A stretch of DNA of 64,000 nt, from contig BSBK01008846.1 in NCBI GenBank assembly GCA_027943335.1, positions 1 through 64,000 of the forward strand. The letters run 5' to 3'. The notes under the pieces are model-generated. The model worked only from the letters and a program-made list of their open reading frames with translations. It was not told the DNA's origin and did not search any database. Made by a program: the position numbers and the translations under genes. Origin of the DNA: Chamaecyparis obtusa. Lineage: Eukaryota; Streptophyta; Pinopsida; Cupressales; Cupressaceae. Below, piece by piece: positions 1-9,973 of this stretch; the stretch's first letter is position 1; each line of letters begins with the position of its first letter.

Positions 1-77
1 TGTATGTTTCTTAAATTTGTATGTACATGCATGCCGTGATCTCTATATATATATTCAGATTATTTATCTATTACACA

Positions 78-1680
78 TGGCATCCGGTAGAGCTTCTGTA
101 GATTCAAGTGAGGCTAGTGTTCATGGGGGGGGGTGGTAGTGCTCGTAGTTGTAGTTCTCATGCATCAGCTGATACAGCTAAGGCTAGATAGAAGTTATTT
201 GCAGATACTATTGACAGATTGTGATGAGCACTATAGATTTTGGAGGAGACGTTAGTTTCATCCACCACTATCCCTAATAGGGATAGGGTGATGTTATTAG
301 AGATGAGATGTTACGTATGATTGATACTATTCAATCATACAACCCATATGATGAGATTAGTGCTCATGGATTCTATACTTCTTTGTCTCACAGTGTCCAC
401 TGGCACTGTGAAGTACAGCACCATTGATACACTTGTTACCACCCTTATGGTGAAGGGTATGTTTCCTCATTATTTAGATAAGAGGAAGGGTGAGAGGATA
501 TATGGTGACAAGATGTGAGGATGATATTGTGGGACCCTTCATATATCCTCGATGGTTGGCCTCGGCAACACAGGTGGCCCCAGAAGGATGAGCTACCACT
601 ATATTTCTGCAAACAATTGTATGCAGAATTTCATTTGCATCTGGATGTTGATTATACAGATATTCCTGGTTATGTTGGGTAGGGGAAGGGTAGATTATTA
701 TATGATAGGTTTAGAGCACTTGATGCCCCTGTGCCTATTGATAAGCGGGCAAGGGTGGTCTAAACCTTTTGGTCATACCAAAAGGTTTGGAAGTAGTAGG
801 AGGGGTTGCGGCAGATGAGAGGCTAAGGACTGATGTGTATTCTAGCATAACTACTATCACCACACAGGTTTAGGAGATCTCATCTGATCATGTGGGTAGA
901 TATGTTTATGTTCACGTTCAGCCATTCCTACACCTACACAGCCTGGTGCATCATGTAGTGGTGGTGACTTATATGATGTAGTTGACATACCATCTCCTCT
1001 AGAGGTTGTAGCTATATTAGATATGGATCATTTGTGACACACGAGTGCATGTTTATCTAGTGATTTACTTTCGGCATATCAGACCATACAGATGCTTAGT
1101 GGGATGTCACTCAGGGAGGTTCCTGCATTTGTCAAGACATATAGTGCTTAGCAGACTACACCACCCATAGGTTCTCAACAGTGTACACCACCAACAGGTC
1201 CTCAACAGACTATAGTACCCACGGTCCTCCGCCTACTGCACCACCCACAGGTCCTTCACCTACTACACCACCACCTACAGCTCTTCATCAAACCACTCAG
1301 AGCACTTCATCAATGCGTCGAGGTCGTCAGCTCTTTACTACATTGCTTACAGACATGGATATTGATCCTTCAGATATAGCATGTGATTTGAGAGAGTTGA
1401 GTGCTATTGGTAGAGCATTAGGGGGTCTGATTGGTGTTGTTCCACCTGATGCACCTAGATATGGAGATTTATAGATTCCACGTGATCCTATCCAGCATGA
1501 TACACAAGTATATCAAGATGTTTGTTCAAAAAATTAATTTTCTTTGATCATAAGTATTTAAAATTTATTATATATGTACATGAGACATATGTGTGACATG
1601 AATTTTGTTTATTGTACTAGACATCAGGAGGAGGTGATGCACCGACATCAGGTCATGGATCTGGACAAGGCCCTAGTTGA
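78..1680 (+). pseudogene. Decayed unrecognised protein-coding gene
   Basis: I do not recognise this gene. A possible start ATG at 78 opens a Ser/Ala-rich N-terminus, which is interrupted by a run of nine G at 125-133 that shifts the frame. Coding-like sequence continues with several stops. It includes a Trp/Pro-rich block read around 525-770 (for example DGWPRQHRWPQKDELPLYF) and a Pro/Thr-rich linker at about 1200-1290. A 97-codon open stretch at 1181-1474 contains DIDPSDIACDLRELSAIGRA. After AT-rich sequence, ...TTGTACTAG at about 1620 could be a splice acceptor for a short Gly-rich last exon that ends at TGA 1678-1680. The shape suggests a transposon-encoded or other repeated gene, but no catalytic motif supports that. 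Confidence 0.35.
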
Positions 1681-1746
1681 GTGTCTATATTTCATGTGAC
1701 ATTTAAGAAAATAGCATCTAAGATAAAATTTTAAATTATTTAAAAT

Positions 1747-1753
1747 TCATATA

Positions 1754-1789
<36 letters not shown>

Positions 1790-1803
1790 CTATATATATA
1801 TAC

Positions 1804-1882
<79 letters not shown>

Positions 1883-1940
1883 ACATATATATATATATCT
1901 ATATATCTATATATATATGTATATATATATGTATATGTAT

Positions 1941-1971
<31 letters not shown>

Positions 1972-1979
1972 CATATATA

Positions 1980-2068
<89 letters not shown>

Positions 2069-2110
2069 CTATATATATATATATATTATATATAATATAT
2101 ATATATATAT
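1747..2110. repeat. Long (TA)n microsatellite
   Basis: About 360 bp of almost pure TA dinucleotides, with scattered C, G and T interruptions (TATATACATATA, TATATGTATA). The open frames on both strands here encode only Tyr-Ile repeats and are artefacts. The tract abuts the 3' end of the minus-strand transposase-like gene that begins to its right. Confidence 0.97.
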
Positions 2111-2111
2111 A

Positions 2112-4225
2112 ACTATTGAACATCATGTGTACCTGCAAGTTCATGTGGTGAATTGCATGCTTCACACATGCTCCTGCTCCATCGTGCTCTCCTTTTCCAT
2201 GTCCACTTTCAAAGAAGTTCCACCAAAATTTAACATTACGTCTAGCATGTTGCATGGCTAGCCAATTAAAGGCTTTTACAGATTTAAATTGTCCTGCAAA
2301 ATTAAGTTGCACATGTGCATAAATACATGTCATCCTTTAATGATTTAACAAAAAATGAAATGAAAATAAAATAAATTGAAGTATCAATACACATACCTGC
2401 ACAACCATCAGACCAAATCCAATGTTGCGAAGCTTTTATCCTGCGATTTGCAATGTTTTCAAAAAACATTGCAAAACAATGAGCCACATAGCTCCTATCA
2501 TGAACCTTATCATCACTAATATAGAAATGAACCTCCTTGATGATAATGCGTTCATTTGGATCGGGACTTTCTACCTCATTCAAATCATATTGTTCATGTC
2601 TATAGGTCACTTGCACAAATATTGCAACCTGATCAGAATGATAATATTGAGCTTGAAGCTCTTTTTGAGGGGAAAATGTATAGTTCTCAGAAAAATCTAC
2701 AATTGAAAGAATACAACCAGGTGGAAAATAATCTTTCGAATCATGAAACTATTTAGCTTGCCATCATGCACCATGACAATGCTGGATATGTGGATAAATG
2801 AGAATACAAAATCTTGTCATAAACTCAAGGTAGGGCAATTCACTCTCCTTCAAAACAATTTTTTTGGATTCATCTCTGCTTCTTGTTTGATATGTCTCAT
2901 ATTCAAATCTTTTCCACAAAACTGGTGTTGAAACATTAATATTGTCAATTTGCAATGGAAATTTATGCAAATCTCCACAATCACTGCATGCATTCTTTAT
3001 ACACTGTACTTTGAACTCATCTGAATCTTCTAATTTATCACATAAAATAGATTTCACAAATTGTGACGTACTTCCAGGGATGACCATATTTGAATCAAGA
3101 ACTGCCATAACTTTTTTATATGATTGCATGTATAGATGAAACTCAACATGATTTCGACAACAACAAGTTTCACAAACCTTATTTATGCGTACAAAGCAAG
3201 GGCGCAACCTCTCAAACATTCTCTGACATATTTTCACATCTGAAAATTCTTTCTTGAATTCTTCAAATAATTCACTTTGTGTTGTACCTATAAAATGTTT
3301 TGGCTGTGCAATTTTCATACCAGTCTCTTCATCTTTCATCTATATTGTATCTCTTCTATTAGAAGAAACACGAGAGTGAGCGGTCCAATATTCAATGACT
3401 AGTTTTTTTACATCTTCATAAATTATGTCTTTTCGAGGAAGCCTACAAATACTTACCCAATTGTGTTCAATGTTTTCATTAACATATTTCTCTTCCTGAT
3501 ATATCTTTGAATAGTTCTTCTAGATACATTCAGTAAATCATAAATTACATTCACTTGCTTTCTCTATGTCAACCTCGTACTAGATAAAGTATTCATAATT
3601 GCTCTACGTGCAACACTTAAATCAACTCCTCGACTTGAGTTATTAATGATATTCAATGCATCTTGCAAATTTTGAACTATTGTTTGATTTACATTGTCTC
3701 CTGAGTTTTTCTTGTTGTTAACACCCAACAACTCCAAAATAGGAGTCATTTCTTTTTTCTTGAATAACTTAACAAATAATTGAGCTCTTCCAACCATCCT
3801 TTTATTTTCAAAGTATTCATCCCAAAGTTTTTTGCAATGATTTTTAATTGTACTTTTAGATAACATTTCTTCTGATGAAAGTTGATTGAAAAGTGAATCC
3901 TCATTCATCTCATTCAAATTGCCCATGCCAAAAGATATATTTCCACCTCTGGAACTACCAAGTGGTTCCCCTGTTTCAGTTGCATCTTCTTGAATATCAA
4001 TAGGTTCTTGCTGATCTTCTTGAACTTCAACAAGTTGATCTTTATTATCTATTTTCTAATATTTTTTTTCATCCTTTGTTTGATCATATTTTATGATTCT
4101 ATTTCTTTTATTCCCCATTTGCAAAAATTGTTCAGATTCAAGCTTTCCAAAGCTTTCACAATTCTTGAATTCAATATCAGAGCTAAAATCTGTAAACCTG
4201 TATATCAAATTCTGACAAAAATCCT
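2112..4225 (-). pseudogene. Transposase-like gene relic with SDG-CAGQFK and GHGKG motifs
   Basis: Read on the minus strand, an acidic N-terminal part (about 4225-3927) leads into a block ending near 3564. A 191-codon block follows (3339-2764) containing CCCRNHVEFHLYMQ, then a segment starting FHDSKDYFPPGC, and a C-terminal part with WSDGCAG joined to QFKS and then [17 protein letters not shown] Cys-rich region, SDG...QFK and GHGKG...DG are features I associate with a little-studied transposase-like family shared by plants and animals; that assignment is from memory. An intron lies at 2294-2396. Two in-frame stops (TGA, TAG) fall near 2750-2765, and others occur between 3340 and 3563. The C-terminus runs into the (TA)n tract. 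Confidence 0.6.
2294..2396 (-). other. Intron of the transposase-like gene
   Basis: On the minus strand the exon ends in GCAG and the intron starts GTATGT. The intron ends TTTTGCAG, and reading resumes with GACAATTT. Removing these 103 bp joins SDGCA, a Gly split across the junction (phase 1), and QFKS in one frame. Without the splice the frame meets stops. The intron is AT-rich, as plant introns are. Confidence 0.75.
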
Positions 4226-4531
4226 GTTAACAAAAAAAATTGAATAAAATTAATGTCATAAAAATCATTAATAAATATAAATCTACAATAAATTTCACAT
4301 GCAATACCTAAATATCAAATAAAAATCATTAATAAATTAAAAAAAACTATTTAAAAACACTTAATTTAAAATAAAACTATTTAAATCTTACAAATAAAAT
4401 TAAAATAATTTATAAATCTCAAAAAAAAATTTTAAAAAAAATTGATTTTATATAAAAAACTAAAAAAAATTGATTTTATTAAAAAAAGCGGGTACAAAAT
4501 TGAAATTTAGCGGCTTAGCTCACATGTGACC
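4226..4531. other. AT-rich stretch, no gene seen
   Basis: Very A-rich sequence with runs of AAAAAAATTTAAAA type between the 5' side of the transposase-like gene and the palindrome array. It may be 5' non-coding sequence of the same element. No open frame or RNA gene was recognised. Confidence 0.5.
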
Positions 4532-4649
4532 GGGTTTGGTCGCGAAACTGGACATGGGTTCGGTCGAACCTGGTTTGGCCTAACCTATTAAGTTCAACCG
4601 AACCCTGTTAGGCCGAACTAGGTTTGGCCGAATCGTGTTCGGCCGAACC
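4532..4649. repeat. Array of 15-bp palindromic units (GGTTCGGCCGAACC)
   Basis: Six 14-bp near-palindromes start at 4557, 4572, 4591, 4606, 4621 and 4636: GGTTCGGTCGAACC, GGTTTGGCCTAACC, AGTTCAACCGAACC, TGTTAGGCCGAACT, GGTTTGGCCGAATC and TGTTCGGCCGAACC. Spacing is 15 bp except for one 19-bp step. A weaker copy lies at 4532-4548. The array is CpG-rich in an AT-rich neighbourhood and lies about 300 bp from the 5' side of the minus-strand transposase-like gene. It could be transposase-binding repeats or a tandem repeat within a decayed exon. Confidence 0.8.
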
Positions 4650-5461
4650 GGTCTATGTGGCATCCCACATGGCAGCCAAGTAAGCAAAAATTGAGATCAC
4701 TCAGAAGTTCTCACTTCTGGGCTTCGATTCTCTATCAAAATTTACCTTTTTGTAAAATTTAAAAATAGTGTTTTCTAGAGCTCGGAGTCAGGATTATAAT
4801 CATATAATTTTTATCATGTTTTGATTCCATATAATATATTATAAATTGAAATTACTTCAAGTAGGTATTTAACATTTAAGAACACACTCATTCGAAAAAT
4901 ATTAAAAATATCAAATCATGTTAGAAAAATTAAAACTTTATATTTAACACTAGAGGAGAGAGTCCTCTTCAATAATATGTAATTTTTTTTTAAAATGGTG
5001 TAGATTTGATAGGAAAAAGTTAACACGGACTAAAAACTATTGATTTCGGGGTAACACCGACTTTGAATAGTTATAACAGACAAAATACATACTGAAATGC
5101 AATCTTTCCTTTTTTATGCACTAGCTATACATGTCATCTAAAACATATTATGAAATCGGAGTAAAAAAATATTATTTGCATAAAATTTGATAATGCGGAC
5201 TAGACCCTATATTTTCAGCATATTTCAGCAATAAAAAAATGGACTTCAAAAATTAAAAAACTATGTCAAATTTTTTTCACATTTTTAAAAAAAAATTATA
5301 AGTATAAACTTCATCAAATTTTACACATTTCATTAGTGTACATCATCTTCAAATTCTAAACACAAATGCCACTTTTATATCATCAAAGTTTAAAAATTTG
5401 TATGTTGTTGTCCATTTCCTTTATAAAAGTGTGACACATGTTTGTACTTTTACCCCAGCTC
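4650..5461. other. AT-rich stretch, no gene seen
   Basis: No coding frame, RNA gene or clear repeat was recognised. Chromovirus homology begins abruptly at about 5465, so the junction where that element is 5'-truncated lies at the right edge. Confidence 0.5.
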
Positions 5462-6642
5462 TAGATCAAGGATGAGGATATAGCAAAGAAAACCTTCAGA
5501 ACAAGGTATGGTCATTATGAATTTGTAGTATCACCTTTTCGTCTGACTAATGCTCCTGCAACATTCATGAACTTGATGAATAGTGTGTTCTGAGGTTGTT
5601 TGGATAAATTTGTAGAGATTTTTATTGATGATATATTAATTTATTTCAAAAATATTGAGGAACATGAAGAACACTTGCATATAGTTTTGCAACACCATAG
5701 AGATAGTAAATTTTATGGAAAACTTTCCAAGTGTTCATTCTATCAAGAAGAGATTCACTACTTGGGGCATATTATTTCTGTTAAGGGCATTGCAGTGGAT
5801 CCAGAAAAGATCCAAGCTATACTTGAATGGCCAACTCCACAGAATGTAAGTGAAGTTATAATCTTCATGGGACTTGCAGGATATCATCAAAAATTTGTGG
5901 AAGGATTCTCCAAAATAGCAGCACCTATTACATCCTTACAGAGGAAAGGAAAGAGGTATGAGTGGATAGAGGTTTGTGAGAAGGCATTCCTGTTATTGAA
6001 ACAAGAACTCACATCTGCACCTATCCTAGTTATATCGAATCCTAATGGCCATTTTACCGTAATCACTAATGCTTCAGGTGAAGGTTTATGAGGGGTACTT
6101 ATGCAGAATGATATAAAGTAGTGGCGTATGAGTCATGGAAACTGAAGCACTATGAGGTTAATTATGTGCCTCATGATTTAGAACTTGTTGCCATAGTTCA
6201 TGCTCTTGTGATGTGGAGAGATTACCTTTTAGTTAAGCCCTTTGAATTGAAAACCAACCACATGGGTTTGAGATACATCTTCACTCAACCCAATCTAAAT
6301 GCTAGACAAAGGCAATGCATAGAATTCTTGAGTGACTATGACTTTGGTATAGAATATATCAAAGGGAAGGAAAATAGGGTAGCTAATGCTTTGAGTAGAA
6401 GGAGACACATTTCATCCATTTCTACTACCAGAACTCACCTAAAGGAGCAGGTGTTGTAGAATCTCCAAGGTGATGACCATTATGAGTTGGTTAAATTAGC
6501 ATTGAAAACTGATCTGACAAACCACCATTTTGATGGTTACTCTTTTGATGATGAAGGTATTTTGAGATACCAAGGGAGGATGTATATTCCCAACAAGGAT
6601 GGATTGAGGAAATTGGTTTTTGAGGAGATGCATTGCACTCAT
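5462..6642 (+). pseudogene. Chromovirus (Ty3/gypsy) pol, part 1: RT and RNase H
   Basis: The reading starts inside RT at IKDEDIAKK, then [23 protein letters not shown] (the [FY]xDD box, intact), YLGHIIS, and a gypsy RNase H. It continues to the integrase zinc finger (EEMHCTH), where a nested element interrupts it. RNase H is inactivated at three acidic positions: TNASGEG where TDASGEG is usual, KTNHMGL for TDHxxL, and VANALSRR for VADALSRR. Other lesions are a TGA near 5591, a stop near 6090, a frameshift near 6118, and a TAG near 6458. gag, protease and the RT N-terminus are absent, so the copy is 5'-truncated. The remainder resumes at 14456. Confidence 0.93.
6638..6642. repeat. Target-site duplication, left copy (CTCAT)
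   Basis: CTCAT immediately precedes the TG of the nested 5' LTR. The same five bases follow its 3' LTR at 14456-14460. Removing one copy plus the element joins the host codons as MHCTH-YSGH, the expected integrase HHCC region. Confidence 0.95.
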
Positions 6643-8408
6643 TGATGAGAGCCAATTATAACCTATTTAATGCCCTATTTTAATCCATCTTACGCACTTT
6701 CCTACTCCATTTATAATCCATTTCATTCCATTTTACCATTATAACGTTGCATATAGTTTAATATAATTAAGTAGTATTTAATATTGTTTTGGGATTAAAA
6801 TATGGAAAATTCATTGTTGATTATGTTTTACTAATCTTTATTATTGCAGCATGTTGATTCGTTGTTGTAGATCTTCCTATTATTTAACAAACTTCCTGTC
6901 GCCTGCTAGTTGGGACTGCAATTTCCTGTCGCCTACTAGTTGGGACTACAACTTCCTGTCGCCTGCCAGTTGGGACTGCAATTTCCTATCACCCGGAACA
7001 CTTGGAGAGGATAGTAAAGACTGGTGGAGAATGTATTTTCCAGCTGCATAGTTTTTATTATGAAAACATATTACTGCATTACTTATTGCATTTGCATGGA
7101 ATAATAATGGGGAAACATTCTTTCCACGTGAAACCATCATCATTTCCCAAAACCTATAACAGATTTCTTCCTTCTCTATGGACAGCAACAAAGGGATTAT
7201 GGACCATTCTTTTATTTAGACAGATGGTTGCACATGTAAACAACTTATACGGTTGGAGTAAGGGACTGAGATAGCAAATATTGCAGTTGAGATTTATTTC
7301 AAGTATCACGTGGACAACAAGTAAAATCCAGCCAAAGATCATTTGCCTTTGCAATAAATAACACAGCTGATTAGTATAGGAAAATGAAATAAGTTTCATA
7401 GTTTTACGTGGCAATAATCTGATTCCTCCAAAACTGTTTCAAAACCATATTGGATATTGGAGGAATGCTGAAAATGAGTTTTCTATTCTTGGCATCAAAC
7501 TAATTTCTGTTGTATTGTCAACGTTGCCTATTATTTGAGTGGTGCAGTTTATTAAAATGACTATATAAAAGGTCATGGCTGCAGCAATGTAATATAAGAT
7601 TGGAATATATTGTTTTCAATAGGAAGAAATTATTGTACGCAGTTTGAGACTACATTATTTTGAAGTAAATAAAACATCAGTTTGTGCATGGTTGCAGCAG
7701 TGTAGAACCTGATCATTCTCTACTCACCTTGCAGACCAGAGAAAGGGCCCGCTCTTGGAATGTTTGGTGAGGTTATTAGTATTGTGAATTATTGTAGATT
7801 GTGTGTTGATAATTGCTGTAGCTTAAGTTTAGTTTATTTGATTGTTAATAGAATAAGGTTTCTCTCCAATTCAATAGTTAGTCTATATAAATAATTTTGC
7901 TGTTAGATTAATATCATAGCTGGGTAAGACAGACTATCACGTTTTCATTATTATACAGATTATTAATAATAACCAGCATATTCTAAATTTGCTATCATAT
8001 TAAGAGACAAATCAATATAGCAGTATTAGATTCATATTAGTAAACTATTATATTAGATTAGTTATATGCCTGGTATTGGAATTATTTCCTCTAGATTAGT
8101 TGAATTTTTGAATTACTACATTTGTTATTATTGTTATTTCTTAAATGTTTATTTCTATTTTTGCTGTTCCTGTGGCCAGGAAGTGACAGTTCCTGTCGCC
8201 AGAATTATTTTAGTTTGCTACAAATTTATTCTTGTGTGTTCTAGATGCATTCATAATCCCTCATCTCATAATCGACATCCCTTGATGGCATACTGCTCGG
8301 ACACCTTTCACAAGCTTACGCTCTCGGATTGACATGTATAGACCAGCCGAACTTCATCATTAAATTATTAATTCTTTTGTTATTATTTTCCCCAGTGTTG
8401 GCCTATCA
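6643..8408 (+). repeat. 5' LTR of nested non-autonomous element
   Basis: 1766 bp, starting TGATGAGAGCC and ending GCCTATCA, so it has TG...CA ends. It matches the copy at 12689-14455 with about 21 substitutions and one 1-base indel by eye (about 98.8% identity). Most differences are transitions. It carries a 30-bp tandem repeat near its start. Open frames inside it (for example 6851-7051 and 7002-7274) recur in both LTRs only because the LTRs are copies; nothing suggests they are genes. Confidence 0.96.
6890..6995. repeat. 30-bp tandem repeat in 5' LTR
   Basis: Three full copies and one partial copy of a 30-bp unit starting AACTTCCTGTCGCCTG and ending AGTTGGGACTGC. Because 30 is a multiple of three, the plus frame reads NFLSPASWDC repeated. 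Confidence 0.9.
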
Positions 8409-8411
8409 TTT

Positions 8412-8429
8412 TGGCGCCGTTGCCGGGGA
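8412..8429 (+). other. Primer-binding site, tRNA-Asp type
   Basis: TGGCGCCGTTGCCGGGGA lies three bases after the 5' LTR end. It is complementary, with one wobble-type difference, to the 3' end of plant tRNA-Asp as I recall it. Its position and length (18 nt) are those of a minus-strand primer site. Confidence 0.88.
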
Positions 8430-8695
8430 AAGGTGTCAAAGGCATGTTAGATTTTTTATTTGAGTTAGGAACAATGCATTAGGATGAAAGCTTTTGCAAT
8501 TGCTAGCCTTTCTTAAGTAACTAATCTTAATTTGTGTTGCTTAAATCATATAGATGCATTGCTTTAGAGTTTTGTTTTAAAGTTTGCAAGTAGGCCTTAG
8601 AAATTAGATTCATTAGTTGCTTTATAAATTAGATTCAATTTTATATTATCATTACTTGTTGTGAGCTATTGGTAAAGAAGCTATTTTGAAGAAAA

Positions 8696-9973
8696 ATGTT
8701 AAAAATGATGCATTTTCAAGGTTGTTCAAATACATCAATTTTGGTTGAAAAATGTTTCAAAAATGAAAGATTTGAAGGGAACACAAGAGGCAAGGGGCAT
8801 TGCCCCTTGACCCCACTGGTGGCTGCAGACCCCAGACCCCCGCCTTCAAATTTAAAAACAAAAGAAGAACTTGGTGGGGAAAATGCACCGACCAAAGGTG
8901 ATGTTTTAATACCCTCTCTACCTAATGAATGCATCTTAAATGATCTTGATCTTCCATTATCACAGGTATGCAAGAATTCTATCTTTATGTTTGAACATGA
9001 GCAAATCATTGATGAATTCTTAGAGAAATGTGATTTTGATGATGAAAATTTAACCGCTTGTTCTAATTGCGACAGGAAAGATGACCAATGCCTATGCCTA
9101 AACAACCAAGAGCATATTATACATGAAGTACAAGATATCTGTGAACCTTTCCATGATAAGGATGAAAGAGAACAATTCTTCCTCATACCTGGTACTCCAT
9201 TTCAAATACCAACCCAAGAAGATCAAGGTATGCATTATGTTGGTAACATATATTGTCACTCTGTTTCATTACAAAGCCAACACATTTCTTCAAAACATAC
9301 GTCTCCATCTAGCATACACAATGAATGTAATCATGCATGCTCACAACAACCCACATATCTCTCTTATATTCCACCATATCCATCCTTACCATCTTTATTC
9401 CATCCTTCCTCCTTATTCCCATCTACTTTATCCACTTCATTCTTCTTACCATATTCATTATCCCATTCACATTGCACTCCACCTTATCCACCAAAGGCAA
9501 CTATATTGCCTCATACAACACTTCATAATAAGGTGATTAATAGTACATATAAACTTTCATGGATCCCTTTCCCATCTAATGATGTGCTTGAAATTGACAA
9601 ATCAACATTGGAATATATCGATGTACTTAAGGAATGGGATTTTGGTTTAATTAAATTAGAAGAACAATATTATTTATTGTATTATAATCAACTTTGTTCT
9701 TCTTTTCTACTTAGTGATTTCCAAATACCTACAAATGAGCCCATACTTCAAATTGCATCAATTTTAATCGATGGACTCATGAGTATGTGTGTTAATATCA
9801 ATCATGCACTAAGTAATTCTAAGCCATATGAATTCCATGTTTCCCAAACATGCTACGAGATCCTCCAAGATCTATATTTTATTTTTGTACTTATACATAT
9901 TGATATTTGGAGGCCTATGGTTAAAACATGCATCCCTCACACACTTGTTGATTTAGGACCAATAATTGATTAA
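8696..9973 (+). CDS. 425-codon ORF of the non-autonomous element, unknown function
   Basis: An uninterrupted frame of 425 codons, unusual in this decayed window, that sits where gag normally starts in an LTR element. I do not recognise it. Features in order: a basic N-terminus; a Pro-rich patch near residues 45-55; a Cys cluster near residues 115-135 (CDFDDENLTACSNCDRK then CLCL) that is not a CCHC knuckle; a Pro/Ser/Tyr-rich low-complexity stretch near residues 220-280; then an acidic and hydrophobic C-terminal part (LDLPLSQ-like and EWDFGLIKLEEQYYL blocks). The last residues, PHTLVDLGPIID, faintly resemble an aspartic-protease start, but the following frame is closed. It could be a divergent gag, or a frame open by chance in a young copy. 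Confidence 0.5.
   Translation: MLKMMHFQGCSNTSILVEKCFKNERFEGNTRGKGHCPLTPLVAADPRPPPSNLKTKEELGGENAPTKGDVLIPSLPNECILNDLDLPLSQVCKNSIFMFEHEQIIDEFLEKCDFDDENLTACSNCDRKDDQCLCLNNQEHIIHEVQDICEPFHDKDEREQFFLIPGTPFQIPTQEDQGMHYVGNIYCHSVSLQSQHISSKHTSPSSIHNECNHACSQQPTYLSYIPPYPSLPSLFHPSSLFPSTLSTSFFLPYSLSHSHCTPPYPPKATILPHTTLHNKVINSTYKLSWIPFPSNDVLEIDKSTLEYIDVLKEWDFGLIKLEEQYYLLYYNQLCSSFLLSDFQIPTNEPILQIASILIDGLMSMCVNINHALSNSKPYEFHVSQTCYEILQDLYFIFVLIHIDIWRPMVKTCIPHTLVDLGPIID

Noticed and set aside
1747..2333. Open frames of Tyr-Ile repeats on both strands
   Set aside because: They are translations of the (TA)n microsatellite.
6851..7414. Short ORFs in the 5' LTR, repeated at 12897-13460
   Set aside because: Their repetition is due to LTR duplication, and they have no coding features.
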